Below, piece by piece: positions 8,087 through 16,780 of a DNA stretch of 38,092 nucleotides. The translations under genes were made by a program, and so were the position numbers. The stretch's first letter is position 1; each line of letters opens with the position of its first letter. Under the pieces are notes generated by a model. The model ran no database searches and had not been told where the DNA came from. It worked only from the letters and a program-made list of their open reading frames with translations. The stretch lies in NCBI GenBank assembly GCA_003134045.1, contig PLAH01000172.1, positions 1 to 38,092 of the forward strand, in the 5' to 3' direction. Source of the stretch: Gammaproteobacteria bacterium (lineage in GTDB: Bacteria > Pseudomonadota > Gammaproteobacteria > Steroidobacterales > Steroidobacteraceae).

Positions 8087-9994
8087 TTAGAATAAGCGGG
8101 GCATTGCGAGCTTCACCACGAGCACCGAGCCTGCTTCCGTGAGATGCCCCTTGTCCCAGCTGATGGGAGCCGCTTCATGCTCGGCTGCGCTCAGCAGGCA
8201 GCCATGCTCGTCGCACAGCAGCGCGAGCGGCGATACGAACACGGCGCCGGTATCGGCGACCGCGGCGGCGACTCGCGCATCGGAGGCCGCCGCCGCGCCA
8301 TCCACATATTTCGGACTGCGTGCCGGCAATGCCCCGGATTGCTGCCAGAGGCGCAGCGCCACCCGCGGTTCATAGATGGTCCATCGCGGCAGGCTGCCGA
8401 ACACGATCACGCGCCGCACGCCCGCATCGCGCAACGCGCGCACGGTCGAGCGCAGTTTTTCCATGTGCAGTCGATAGGCTGCCTCGCCGTCCTTCAGATC
8501 GCTGGTCCAGTCGCCCTCCATCAAGACGGCGTCGGGATGCAATGCCTTGATGCGCTCCAGCACCGCGTCGTTGGACGATGCGCAGCTCGGAAAGCTCTGC
8601 GCGCCGAGCAGCGGCAGGCATTCGGCCTTCGTGAATTGCGCGAGCCGCAGCGGGAACCCGGCTTGCAACGCCTTGATTCCCGGATACAGCGAGGCCGCAT
8701 GCGAGTCTCCCCACAGCACGAGCAGGCGCTGATCGTGCGGCTCGGGTTCTATGCAGCCGCTCGCCGGATCCTCAAAGGTCTGCTCATCGGAGAGGAAGCA
8801 CGTGCCCATGCGCCACACGGCCCGATAGCGCTCCTTTTCAGTATCGTGCTGGATGTCGACCAGCCCCCTGAGGGCCGCGGGATAGCGCCCGGCAGCTCCA
8901 TCGGTCGCGTAGGCGAGCGCAGCGGCCGACGCGGTCAGTCCCATGAACCCGGCCAACGCAGCGGGCCGCAGAAACGCAAAGCGCTGCGCGCGAACCCGCT
9001 TCTCGACGATCATGTAAGTGAGCCACGCCAAGACCACGCTTGCGACCACGATCGCGCTTCGTTGCGTGCGCGACAGCTCCGCTCCGGTTGCCAGCTGCGG
9101 CAGCGTGAGCAGAACCCAATGCCATAAATACAGCGGGTAGCTGATGCGGCCCACGAACACCATGACGGGATGGGCGAGGAGCGCACGGTTCAAGGGACTG
9201 CCGCGCGCCGCGATCAGGCACGCCGCACCGGCGCACGGCAGCACTGCCCACCACCCCGGGAACGAATAGGTCGGCTTGATCAAGGCGACCGAGGCCATGA
9301 TGAGGGCGAGCCCGGCCGCCGCCAACGCGGGCGCACTCTGCGGCGGGCCGGCCGCCTGCCGCATCTGCCAGGCCAGCAACGAGCCGAGCCCCAGCTCCCA
9401 CATGCGGCTCATCGGCAGATAAAATGCGGCTGAAGGCCAGCCCCGGATGCTGAGCACGTTCCAGCCGAATGAAGCCACGATCACCGCGGTAATGGCGAAG
9501 TACGTACCCCGTGAGGTGCCCCGGCGTACCGCGACCAGAAACCACGGCCATACCAGGTAGAACTGTTCCTCGACACCCAACGACCAAAGATGCAAGAGGG
9601 GCTTGGTGGCCGAAGCCGCGTCGAAGTATCCGGACTGGTACCAGAACAGGACATTGGCCACACTGGCTGCCCCGGCGACCGCCTGCAGTCCCACTTCCCG
9701 GAACTCGTCCGGCAGCAAGGCGAACCAGCCCACGGCGAGCGTGGTGACCAGCACCACGATCAGCGCGGGGAAAATCCGCCTCACTCGGCGCCGGTAGAAG
9801 TCGAGATAACTGAATCTGCCGGAATCGAGATCCGCGAAGATGATTCCGGAGATGAGATACCCGGAGATGACGAAGAAGATGTCGACGCCCACGAATCCGC
9901 CCGGCAGCCGGCCTGGAAATGCGTGGTAGAGCACGACTGCGAGCACTGCGACGGTTCGCAGTCCATCGATGTCCGCACGATATTCCTGTTTCAC
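8087..9994 (-). CDS. OafA-type acyltransferase: AT3 membrane domain fused to SGNH domain
   Basis: A 635-residue fusion enzyme of the OafA type. Residues 1-360 are an acyltransferase-3 domain: YRADIDGLRTVAVLAVVLYHAFP with His24, FFVISGYLIS at about 41-50, YRRRVRRIFPAL, and LHLWSLGVEEQFYLVWPW at about 134-151. Residues 400-635 form a periplasmic SGNH domain with WGDSH at 428-432 and the C-terminal DKGH at 614-617. Family knowledge: such proteins acetylate O-antigen or exopolysaccharide using cytoplasmic acetyl-CoA. The start is set at the GTG at 9994, 11 nt after the upstream stop. The longer open frame to 10231 overlaps the upstream gene with unrelated sequence and is rejected. The substrate sugar is unknown. 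Confidence 0.9.
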   Translation of the reverse strand: MKQEYRADIDGLRTVAVLAVVLYHAFPGRLPGGFVGVDIFFVISGYLISGIIFADLDSGRFSYLDFYRRRVRRIFPALIVVLVTTLAVGWFALLPDEFREVGLQAVAGAASVANVLFWYQSGYFDAASATKPLLHLWSLGVEEQFYLVWPWFLVAVRRGTSRGTYFAITAVIVASFGWNVLSIRGWPSAAFYLPMSRMWELGLGSLLAWQMRQAAGPPQSAPALAAAGLALIMASVALIKPTYSFPGWWAVLPCAGAACLIAARGSPLNRALLAHPVMVFVGRISYPLYLWHWVLLTLPQLATGAELSRTQRSAIVVASVVLAWLTYMIVEKRVRAQRFAFLRPAALAGFMGLTASAAALAYATDGAAGRYPAALRGLVDIQHDTEKERYRAVWRMGTCFLSDEQTFEDPASGCIEPEPHDQRLLVLWGDSHAASLYPGIKALQAGFPLRLAQFTKAECLPLLGAQSFPSCASSNDAVLERIKALHPDAVLMEGDWTSDLKDGEAAYRLHMEKLRSTVRALRDAGVRRVIVFGSLPRWTIYEPRVALRLWQQSGALPARSPKYVDGAAAASDARVAAAVADTGAVFVSPLALLCDEHGCLLSAAEHEAAPISWDKGHLTEAGSVLVVKLAMPRLF

Positions 9995-10005
9995 GTTGAC
10001 GCCGG

Positions 10006-11058
10006 CTATTGCAGAGAGGCCACGCTCGAAGACGAGCGCTCCAGCATCTGGTGCAGCTTTCTCCTGAAAAGCTCGCAGATCGGCGTACACACCGCCACCA
10101 GAACCAGAACCGACGACGCAATGAACACCACATGCGCCCAGCTGGTGTGAGCCCACGGACTGATGGCGGCGAACAGGCAGAGTGCCGGAAAGTGAATGGC
10201 ATAGAGCGGGAACGTCAGGCCTCCCAGCCAACGCGCCTGGGCCTTGAGGCGCCGTCCGATGACGATCCTGGCGTCGAGCAGCTGCCGCGCGGCGATCACA
10301 TTGAGGCTGAATGCCAGCGCCGTCATGTAATCCTGAATCAGATTATAGTTGTCCGGATTACGCGGAAACAATTGCGGCGCGAAGACGATGAGCGCGGCGG
10401 ACACGGGGAACAGAAAAAGCGCCAGAGCCGTGCCCGGTCTGATGCGATCCCGAGCCTTGTACAAATAGTACCCCAGAAACCAGATGGGCAGCAGGATGGC
10501 GATTCGGACTCCGGCGAGGCCGAGCAGCAGCAGCGACAGAGGATAGGAAATTCTACGGGGCGCAAACATGGCGAGCCCGGCGACGACGTAATAGGTTGCT
10601 TCGAAACTCAAGGACCAGAATGGCTGGTTGGTCCCGGGAGATAACCCGTATCGGCCAAACATCCAAAACTGCTGCACGAAGGCGAATGAAGATGCATAGC
10701 CGGCCCAGCTCGGCGCGGACGGCAGGACATCGGGATTTTCATACATGTGCGGGTTGGCGCGCATGCCGACCGCGTCGAAAACGAACGTCAGCAGCAACGC
10801 GACCGTCACCACGGAATACAGCCTGGAGAAGCGCGCGATCGAGTAGGCCTTTGCGTTGCGCTCGCGAGTCGACGTGACGAATGCAATGACGTAGCCGGAA
10901 AGCACGAAAAAGATCATGACGGCCACATTGCCATAGCGCCCGATGCGCGGATTCAACAGCCCTTGGGTGAACGAGTTGCCGCAAAGATGATCGAGGAACA
11001 CGGCGAACGCCGCAACGAACCTCACGACATCGAGGTAGACAGAGAATGCGGCCGTCAA
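10006..11058 (-). CDS. Acyltransferase 3 family membrane protein
   Basis: A 350-residue acyltransferase-3 protein without an SGNH domain. Recognisable regions are FSVYLDVVRFVAAFAVFLDHL (N-terminal helix with His near 25), MIFFVLSGYVIAF, the ARFSRLY segment and QPFWSLSFEATYYVVAGL. The TTG at 11058 is chosen because an AGGGAG Shine-Dalgarno sits 5 nt upstream; an in-frame GTG at 11088 would add ten residues but lacks a good site. It is the first gene of the minus-strand decoration block, and its TAG is 11 nt from the next start. Together with the genes at 8087 and 3224 it gives three AT3 proteins in one block, which suggests several acylation positions or acyl types. Substrate unknown. Confidence 0.87.
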   Translation of the reverse strand: MTAAFSVYLDVVRFVAAFAVFLDHLCGNSFTQGLLNPRIGRYGNVAVMIFFVLSGYVIAFVTSTRERNAKAYSIARFSRLYSVVTVALLLTFVFDAVGMRANPHMYENPDVLPSAPSWAGYASSFAFVQQFWMFGRYGLSPGTNQPFWSLSFEATYYVVAGLAMFAPRRISYPLSLLLLGLAGVRIAILLPIWFLGYYLYKARDRIRPGTALALFLFPVSAALIVFAPQLFPRNPDNYNLIQDYMTALAFSLNVIAARQLLDARIVIGRRLKAQARWLGGLTFPLYAIHFPALCLFAAISPWAHTSWAHVVFIASSVLVLVAVCTPICELFRRKLHQMLERSSSSVASLQ

Positions 11059-11063
11059 AGTTT

Positions 11064-11070
11064 CTCCCTC
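11064..11070 (-). promoter_or_regulatory. Shine-Dalgarno deciding a TTG start
   Basis: The minus strand reads GAGGGAG followed by 5 nt and TTG at 11058. This supports the TTG over the upstream in-frame GTG at 11088. Confidence 0.6.
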
Positions 11071-11157
11071 ACACCACGAGGCGTGCACAACGCGCCGACT
11101 GTACCACCATGAAAGCGTCAGCCGCCATGTACGGCGGAGACATTCCGAGCACCGGGA

Positions 11158-11188
11158 TTGACATATTTTGCGACGCTGCTCTCATAAT
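11158..11188 (+). promoter_or_regulatory. Candidate sigma-70 promoter of the SGNH lipoprotein gene
   Basis: A perfect TTGACA at 11158-11163 is followed after 19 bp by CATAAT at 11183-11188. The spacer is longer than the usual 17 bp. Transcription would start near 11195, essentially on the ATG at 11194, so the message would be leaderless or the true start lies further downstream. Confidence 0.45.
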
Positions 11189-11193
11189 CGCAC

Positions 11194-11988
11194 ATGCTGC
11201 ACCGTTTGAACTTGAGGACGCGTCGAGGCAGCGCTGCCGCGACACGCGCACTGACCGCGCTCGCCGCCGCCGCCGCCTTGGCTTGGGCTGCGGGCTGCGC
11301 CGCATTGAATCCGCCGTCCGAGGCCCTGCCGCTCTTCACCCAGGGTGCACGCATCGTGTTCCAGGGCGACTCCATCACCGACGGCCACCGCGCCAGGAAC
11401 GCCGCGCCCGGCCAGGATCTGGGCAGCGGCTACGCGTTCATCATCGCGGCGAAGTTGGGCGCCGAGTTGGCCGAACGCAGGCTGATTTTCGTGAACCGCG
11501 GTATCGCGGGCAATGAAATCACCGATCTCGCCGGGCGCTGGCAATCCGATGCCATCGATCTTGAGCCCGACGTCCTCAGCATTCTGGTCGGTGTGAACGG
11601 CATCGGCGATCCCGAACCGGCCGACGCCTTCGAGCAGGAATACGAACGCCTGCTCGCCGACACCGTCCGCGCCCTGCCCCACGTCCGCTTGATTCTATGC
11701 GAGCCGTTTGGCTTGCCGGCAGGACCGAAGAAGGCCCAATGGGCGCAGTACTATCCGGAACTCGAGCGGCGCGTGGCAGTGGTCGACCGCCTGGCTGAAA
11801 GGCATCACGCAACCATCGTGCATTTTCAGCGAATGTTCGAGGCTGCCACGAGCCGGGCACCGCCGGAATATTGGATCTCGGATGGGATCCATCCCACCTA
11901 TGCCGGGCATCAGCTCATGGCAACGGCATGGATACGCGCAGTTCGGGAGAACTCCGCGGCACGAGCAGCACGCCCAGCCTCGAGGTGA
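11194..11988 (+). CDS. SGNH/GDSL-hydrolase lipoprotein
   Basis: A 264-residue predicted lipoprotein with a basic N-terminus, a hydrophobic Ala-rich helix (about 18-33) and the lipobox AAGC with Cys35. The mature part is a GDSL/SGNH esterase: block I FQGDSITDG with Ser60, block II Gly in RGIAGNEI, block III GVNGI with Asn135, and block V SDGIHPTYAGH with Asp230 and His233. The catalytic set is therefore complete. A periplasmic or outer-membrane esterase that removes acyl groups from the polymer is plausible, given the divergent acyltransferase operon next door; this is an inference. Its last 74 bp overlap the end of the convergent membrane-transferase gene. There is no clear Shine-Dalgarno. 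Confidence 0.88.
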   Translation: MLHRLNLRTRRGSAAATRALTALAAAAALAWAAGCAALNPPSEALPLFTQGARIVFQGDSITDGHRARNAAPGQDLGSGYAFIIAAKLGAELAERRLIFVNRGIAGNEITDLAGRWQSDAIDLEPDVLSILVGVNGIGDPEPADAFEQEYERLLADTVRALPHVRLILCEPFGLPAGPKKAQWAQYYPELERRVAVVDRLAERHHATIVHFQRMFEAATSRAPPEYWISDGIHPTYAGHQLMATAWIRAVRENSAARAARPASR

Positions 11989-13387
11989 GGATGGGGCGAA
12001 AATTGCGTTCGATGACCGCATTGCACGCGGCCGGAAGCTGGAACGAACCGGGCCGCCCTTTGTTGGGATCGAGCTGCAACAACGGAAACGTGCGGCCGTC
12101 GAACAAGGACGCGCAGCCGCTTAATGTCGCCGCGCCCACGAACAAGCGTTGGCCGTAGTTGAAGAAATCGAAGGTAAACGGAGACTTCGCCCAATAGCAC
12201 AGCTCCGGCGTTTCGCATGCCGCGCGCCCCTTGCCCTGCTCGGCGATGAGGCGCGTGAAGACGGCAGTCTCCTGCTCCAGCGCGTCGAGTCCGCGGTACT
12301 CCTGCAGCGCTCCCGGCAGCAATGACATCGCGCGGGCACCGAGATAGCCGCCGAGCAGCAGCACGAGTACCGAGCCGGCTTCGTAGGACGGCCAGCGCAC
12401 CGCGAGACGCGTCTCCCACAGTGTTTCGACGGCCAGCGCCGCGCACAGACTCGAGGCGATCATCAGATCGAAGAAGGCATTGATGTCGACGCCGATGCCT
12501 CCGGCGGCGGCCATCGCCACCAGCGCCGCCACGAGCAGGTAGGCCACCGCGAACTGAACCTTTTCACTCGAGAGCCTTGGCAGCATCAGGAGCAGCGACG
12601 GCGCGATGATGGGCGCGAACCACTTCATTGCCCGTCCGGTCTCCTTGATGGCCTGGTGCACCGAATAGGCACGCGCGGAGCGCAAGCTGTCGAAAAACGC
12701 CATGCCGAATCGCCACCATGTGAGCAGGCTCAGCACCGTGAGGAACAGCGCGGCCCAACCCATCCATGCCAGCAGCGCCGGCCGCGACTTGCGCGACAGC
12801 CACCACGTGACCGCGATCGGGATCGGCACGAGCAGATGCTTGGTCCACCCGCCTGTGAGCAGGATGAGCGCACCGAACGCAAGCGCGCCCCTGCTCGCGC
12901 CGCCGCGCCACAGAACGACCAGGCCCGTGGTCATGATCGCGTGCGCCAACCACTGAGGATCGTTGATGGCGGCGTAGGGACGCCCGTAGGTGACTGCCAA
13001 CGCCGCAAAGACAGCGGCTCCCAACCAAGCGATCCGGGCTTCCGAGCCGGTCGCCCGCAGCCACAGAAAAAGATTTACGGCGACGGCTGTCATGCTGAGC
13101 AACGCCACCCACCGGCCGGCGAAAATATTGTCGCCGAACACCCAGCCCAGCGCGCCGACGATGAAGAAAGACAGCGGCGGGTAGTTGTTGACGATGAGGC
13201 TGCCCGGCGGCGGATACAGGTCGCCGCCGCCAACCGCCGCCTGAGCGAAGAAAGCGTTCCAGCCTTCATTTGGATCGAGCGGCACGAGCCTCGTCATCGC
13301 CGCCAGCGGCTCGAAAATGCCGAGCAGCAGAGCCGCACCGATCAAGGCCATGCCGCATGCATACGCTGCCGCAGCGTACGGCTTCAT
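11915..13387 (-). CDS. GT39/ArnT-like polytopic membrane glycosyltransferase
   Basis: A 490-residue protein with roughly ten hydrophobic segments and the signature of lipid-phosphate-sugar-dependent (GT-C) transferases: an acidic motif in the first periplasmic loop (LVPLDPNEGWNAFFAQA, Asp38 and Glu41) and VNNYPPLSFFIVGALGW. GT-C enzymes use polyprenyl-phosphate sugars outside the membrane, so this one could add a side branch after flipping. The ATG at 13387 overlaps the flippase TGA as ATGA; the longer open frame to 13564 is out-of-context sequence inside the flippase gene. The gene ends within the convergent SGNH lipoprotein gene, overlapping by 74 bp. Sugar and acceptor unknown. Confidence 0.78.
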   Translation of the reverse strand: MKPYAAAAYACGMALIGAALLLGIFEPLAAMTRLVPLDPNEGWNAFFAQAAVGGGDLYPPPGSLIVNNYPPLSFFIVGALGWVFGDNIFAGRWVALLSMTAVAVNLFLWLRATGSEARIAWLGAAVFAALAVTYGRPYAAINDPQWLAHAIMTTGLVVLWRGGASRGALAFGALILLTGGWTKHLLVPIPIAVTWWLSRKSRPALLAWMGWAALFLTVLSLLTWWRFGMAFFDSLRSARAYSVHQAIKETGRAMKWFAPIIAPSLLLMLPRLSSEKVQFAVAYLLVAALVAMAAAGGIGVDINAFFDLMIASSLCAALAVETLWETRLAVRWPSYEAGSVLVLLLGGYLGARAMSLLPGALQEYRGLDALEQETAVFTRLIAEQGKGRAACETPELCYWAKSPFTFDFFNYGQRLFVGAATLSGCASLFDGRTFPLLQLDPNKGRPGSFQLPAACNAVIERNFRPILTSRLGVLLVPRSSPELRVSMPLP

Positions 13388-14850
13388 GCGCTCTGCGGCC
13401 GCGCCCTCGGCGCGAGTACGGGAAAGAACGCCCCCAAGGACTCGCGGATTCCGATGTTGAACGCGCCATCGCTCAGCCATGCCGCGCCCAGGAACACGGC
13501 GCCGCCCAGGGCACCGCCGCACACCACGCCAGCCGCGCCGGGAATCCACTGCGCCGCCCACCACGCCAGCGTACCGCCGAGGACCGCCAACGTCGCCAGC
13601 ACGAGCCCGGTTCGCGTCAGCGCGCCGGCGATGGGTTTAAAGATGGGCGGAGCCGCCCAGACGCCCGCCACGACGACCACCAGGCTCGCCAGAATGCGCG
13701 CGATGCCCGCTGCAGCCAATCCCGCCGGGCCCGACAGGAACGCCACGCTGCCGATCAGCACCACGTACTGCAGCGCATCGACGAGAAACAGCCGGGGCAC
13801 GGCGCCGGTGGCGGTCAGCAGGGGAACGATCGCCTGGAACAGCAGTTCGAACAGGTAGCCGACCGCCAGCAAGACCACCATGGGCGACGTGCCCGCCCAC
13901 GCCGGACCCAGAATGCGTTGCTCGAGAGGGCCGGCGAGCGCCACGAGCAAGGCGGTCGCCGGCAGCAGGAAACACATCAGCGCGGTTACATGGGATCGCA
14001 GCGCCGCGGTCAGCCGGACGGGATCGGTGCGCAGCCGGGCGTACAGCGGCATCGCGACTGCGCCCACCGCTTCGTTGGCCAGCTGGTTCGGCGTCTCGGC
14101 GAGCTTGTCGGCCAGCGAGAAAAGCCCGAGCGATGCCACTCCCAAGCGCGTGGAGATGATGACCTTGAGGATCAGATCGGACGTGACACCGAGAATGGCG
14201 ATGGCGAACATCCAGCGCCCGAAGGCAATGAGGTGGCGGCCGGCCGAGTGGCGCAGCCGGAAGCGGGGCGCGTGCGGCGCCACCACATAGCTCGACACGG
14301 TGAGCATGAGCACGCCGGCGATCTTTCCCAGAATGATGGCCGTTCCGCCAAGCGATGGCGCCAGTGCGATCGAGACACCCAACTCGACCACCACGTTGCC
14401 GATGCCGATCAGCGCCAGCCGCGAGAAATTCAGTTCCCGAATGAGGTCGGCGAGACGCGGGCTCGCCATGGACGACAGCAGCGGCACCAGCGCCAGCAAG
14501 CGGATGGGCACGACCGCGCGCGCGTCCTCGAACAGGCGCGCGATGAAGGGTGCGGCCAGCATCAATGCGAGGCAAACCAGGACGCCGCGCAGCACGTTGA
14601 TCGTCCAGGCGAGATCGTAGTGAGCCTCGTCCCGCACCGAGGCCTGCACCATGGCCGCGGTCATGCCGGTCTCGGTCGCGCCCATGGCCGTGGTCACGGC
14701 CACCGCGGCGATCGCTACCAGGCCAAAATCCTGTGGTGTGAGCAAACGTCCCAGCACCAGCGTTCCCAGAAGGTACAGCGCCTTCGAGAGTACTTTTTGG
14801 ACGCCGTTCCAGAGCAGCGCGCGGCCGGCGCGCCGTTCCTCACTTTTCAT
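13384..14850 (-). CDS. Wzx-type polysaccharide flippase (MOP superfamily)
   Basis: A 488-residue polytopic protein with about 12-14 hydrophobic segments. The N-terminus (RALLWNGVQKVLSKALYLLGTLVLGRLLTPQDFGLVAIA) matches the polysaccharide-synthesis/WzxC-like transporters. Further family-like segments are ASPRLADLIRELNFSRLALIG, FGRWMFAIAILGV and DKLAETPNQLANEAVGAVAMPLYARL. Such proteins move the undecaprenyl-linked repeat unit from the cytoplasmic to the periplasmic face for polymerisation. It overlaps the upstream GT2 by 11 bp and the downstream GT39-like gene by 4 bp, forming a tight three-gene unit. The symbol wzx would be functional shorthand only, so it is left blank. Confidence 0.88.
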   Translation of the reverse strand: MKSEERRAGRALLWNGVQKVLSKALYLLGTLVLGRLLTPQDFGLVAIAAVAVTTAMGATETGMTAAMVQASVRDEAHYDLAWTINVLRGVLVCLALMLAAPFIARLFEDARAVVPIRLLALVPLLSSMASPRLADLIRELNFSRLALIGIGNVVVELGVSIALAPSLGGTAIILGKIAGVLMLTVSSYVVAPHAPRFRLRHSAGRHLIAFGRWMFAIAILGVTSDLILKVIISTRLGVASLGLFSLADKLAETPNQLANEAVGAVAMPLYARLRTDPVRLTAALRSHVTALMCFLLPATALLVALAGPLEQRILGPAWAGTSPMVVLLAVGYLFELLFQAIVPLLTATGAVPRLFLVDALQYVVLIGSVAFLSGPAGLAAAGIARILASLVVVVAGVWAAPPIFKPIAGALTRTGLVLATLAVLGGTLAWWAAQWIPGAAGVVCGGALGGAVFLGAAWLSDGAFNIGIRESLGAFFPVLAPRARPQSA

Positions 14851-15706
14851 GAAAGCCGACAGCGAGCCCGCGCAGCAGGTCGACCACGTACGCGCGGCCG
14901 TTCACCTTTCGCAGGTAATCGCCGCGCAGGCTGCCGAGCGTCCAGCGTTTCGCACCGCGGCCTAGTTCGTAGGCCACGCGCACCAGGAAGGAGAGCCGGC
15001 CGCGGCGCAGCTCGCGCCCGAACCAGCCGCCTTGCGAGCGGGCATAGTTGGAATACACCGCCGCCATGTCCTGGTCGTTGCGCCAGTGCAGATGCGTGAC
15101 CGTGATTTGCGGCAGGTAGTGAATGGGAAAGCCTCTCTTCAACGCCCGATAGGCCCACTCGGGGTCTTCGCAGTAGCGCACCAGCTCGCTCTCATCGAGC
15201 GGACCCACGGATTTGAACATGGCGAGTTGAGTGCCAAAGTTGCCGCCGCAGAAGTGATCTCCCTTGAGCGGCGCCGAGGTGAAAATACGCGAGGCCATCG
15301 ACGTGGAGACCGACGGTGCGCCGGGCTCATCGGCGAGTACGCGGCCGGTCGCGATCTCGCCCGGCCGTGCGGTGAGCGCCGCGTTCATCTCCTCCACCCA
15401 GCGCGAATCGGCGATGCAGTCATCGTCCGTGGTCGCAAAGAACCGCGTCTTGACGCGCGCGATGCCGTCGTTGCGGCCGGCGGCGGCACCGCGCTTGTCG
15501 GAGTGTACGTATTCGACGCTGAGACCCTGAACGGCAAATTCCTCGAGCATTCCCGCCAACGCGCCCGGCACGCCTTGATGCGCGAGCACGATATGGACGG
15601 GACGCATGGTACCGTTCGCCAGGGCGCCCACCGATTGGCGCAGGCACTCTCGACCGAGCGTGGGAATGACGACAGTCAGATCGGGGGCTGTGGCGAGTGG
15701 AGTCAT
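14840..15706 (-). CDS. GT2 family glycosyltransferase
   Basis: A 288-residue GT-A fold transferase of family 2. TVVIPTLGRECLRQSVGAL is the N-terminal nucleotide-binding strand, RGAAAGRNDGI the middle segment, and TTDDDCIADSRWV carries the DXD metal-binding triad. A later CEDPEWAYRALKRG supplies the ED pair typical of the catalytic base. No membrane segment is visible. The gene leads the operon with the flippase and GT39-like gene, behind the promoter at 15745-15773. Its stop lies 11 bp inside the flippase gene. Donor sugar unknown. Confidence 0.9.
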   Translation of the reverse strand: MTPLATAPDLTVVIPTLGRECLRQSVGALANGTMRPVHIVLAHQGVPGALAGMLEEFAVQGLSVEYVHSDKRGAAAGRNDGIARVKTRFFATTDDDCIADSRWVEEMNAALTARPGEIATGRVLADEPGAPSVSTSMASRIFTSAPLKGDHFCGGNFGTQLAMFKSVGPLDESELVRYCEDPEWAYRALKRGFPIHYLPQITVTHLHWRNDQDMAAVYSNYARSQGGWFGRELRRGRLSFLVRVAYELGRGAKRWTLGSLRGDYLRKVNGRAYVVDLLRGLAVGFHEK

Positions 15707-15744
15707 GGCGTCTTTCAGTGGGACAGGAGGTCTTGCGCCGCAAG

Positions 15745-15773
15745 GTTGTAGCCAATCGACCCCACTGGGTCAA
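15745..15773 (-). promoter_or_regulatory. Sigma-70 promoter for the GT2-flippase operon
   Basis: On the minus strand, TTGACC (15773-15768) is followed by a 17-bp spacer and TACAAC (15750-15745). Transcription would start near 15738, giving a leader of about 32 nt before the ATG at 15706. Spacing is ideal; the -10 matches consensus at four of six positions. Confidence 0.5.
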
Positions 15774-15928
15774 GGACGTGGGCGCAAGAATGCGGAAAAA
15801 GACCGGTTTTTGACTTATGCTACCCCGGTATGTGAACACGCCCGTGGCAGCGGTCGCATTCTGCAGGTAGCATTTCTGGGCAGGCTAGCGCGACAGTGGC
15901 TAGCGTGTCCAACCGTAATCAAGCCTCC

Positions 15929-15934
15929 AGGGAG
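15929..15934 (+). promoter_or_regulatory. Shine-Dalgarno deciding the dioxygenase start
   Basis: AGGGAG ends 6 nt before the ATG at 15941. This favours 15941 over the in-frame GTG at 15896. Confidence 0.65.
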
Positions 15935-15940
15935 TCGCGT

Positions 15941-16780
15941 ATGTCCGGCCGTTCCATCGATCCGTCGCCCGCATCCACGGACTTCGCCGCAGATCCGACC
16001 GGCCGGGGCAACGCGCGCGCGGGCTTGCCGTTGGCCGGACTGTCGGCAAGATTTGCGCGCGACGGTTTTGCGGCCATTGATGCGCTGACGACGCCGGAGG
16101 ACATCGCTCTCATCAGATCGTATCTCGAGCCGCTGTTCGAGCGGTTCGATTCCTTGGGCGACCGCGCCGTCGACCTCGCAGGGCCGCGGGTGGCAGGCGT
16201 TGCCCCCAAATCGCCCGAGGTCAACGAAGCCGTGATTCTCGAGCCGCGATTGCGCAAGACCGCAACGTATCTGCGCTGCCGCGACATCGCGCGTCACCTG
16301 TTGCGGGTGCCGGTCGGCTATCAATTCGACCATGCCATCTTCAAGCCGCCGCACAACAAGGCGGCCACCGCGTGGCACCAGGACGAGGCCTACAACCACG
16401 AACCCATTCCGCTGAAATCCATCCATTTCTGGATTCCGCTGCAACCGGTCACCGCGGAGAACGGCTGCATGTGGTTCGTGCCCGGCTCGCATCGGGGTCC
16501 CTTCCTGGAGCATACCGTCATCAGTCCGCGCGCCAAGGGAGGAACCCTGGCCGCCAACTCGCCGAACACGGCCAACGCCGTCGCCTGCCCGTTGCCGCTC
16601 GGCGGCGCCACCATCCATCACCCGCTCACGCTGCACTACACGGGAGCCAACGAGTCCGGTGGCCACCGTCGCGCCTGGATATTGCATTTCGGCGCGTACG
16701 GCAAATTCCGGCACCGTCTGCATCCGAAGGCCATCGCTGCCACGCTGCGTTCTTGGAAAACCCGCGCTTCCGCACCGTGA
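15941..16780 (+). CDS. Phytanoyl-CoA dioxygenase (PhyH) family Fe(II)/2-oxoglutarate oxygenase
   Basis: A 279-residue protein of the PhyH family, which hydroxylates small molecules with iron and 2-oxoglutarate. The iron ligands are visible: WHQDEAY gives His146 and Asp148, and the distal His is probably His232 in LTLHYTGANES, followed by HRRAW with an Arg suited to 2-oxoglutarate binding. Central strands FWIPLQPVTAENGCMWFVPGSH match the family closely. There is no signal peptide, so it acts in the cytoplasm. It overlaps the deacetylase gene by the GTGA junction, so the two are translated together and may act on the same substrate. What that substrate is, sugar nucleotide, lipid or another precursor, cannot be read from sequence. 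Confidence 0.88.
   Translation: MSGRSIDPSPASTDFAADPTGRGNARAGLPLAGLSARFARDGFAAIDALTTPEDIALIRSYLEPLFERFDSLGDRAVDLAGPRVAGVAPKSPEVNEAVILEPRLRKTATYLRCRDIARHLLRVPVGYQFDHAIFKPPHNKAATAWHQDEAYNHEPIPLKSIHFWIPLQPVTAENGCMWFVPGSHRGPFLEHTVISPRAKGGTLAANSPNTANAVACPLPLGGATIHHPLTLHYTGANESGGHRRAWILHFGAYGKFRHRLHPKAIAATLRSWKTRASAP

Noticed and set aside
8838..10202. 454-residue minus-strand open frame within the AT3-SGNH gene
   Set aside because: It is a second frame of a well-supported gene and lacks membrane helices or domain motifs.
9995..10231. 79-residue N-terminal extension of the AT3-SGNH fusion
   Set aside because: It lies inside the preceding acyltransferase gene, and the family start motif follows right after the GTG at 9994.
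13270..15099. 609-residue plus-strand open frame antisense to the flippase and GT2
   Set aside because: Composition is Arg/Gln/His-rich with no hydrophobic or domain pattern. It is the expected shadow of high-GC minus-strand genes.
15810..15834. Plus-strand promoter for the dioxygenase gene
   Set aside because: TTGACT at 15810 is good, but no acceptable -10 lies 16-18 bp downstream.
16372..16776. Upstream extension of the PIG-L frame
   Set aside because: It overlaps the dioxygenase in another frame; the PIG-L motif starts soon after the GTG at 16777.
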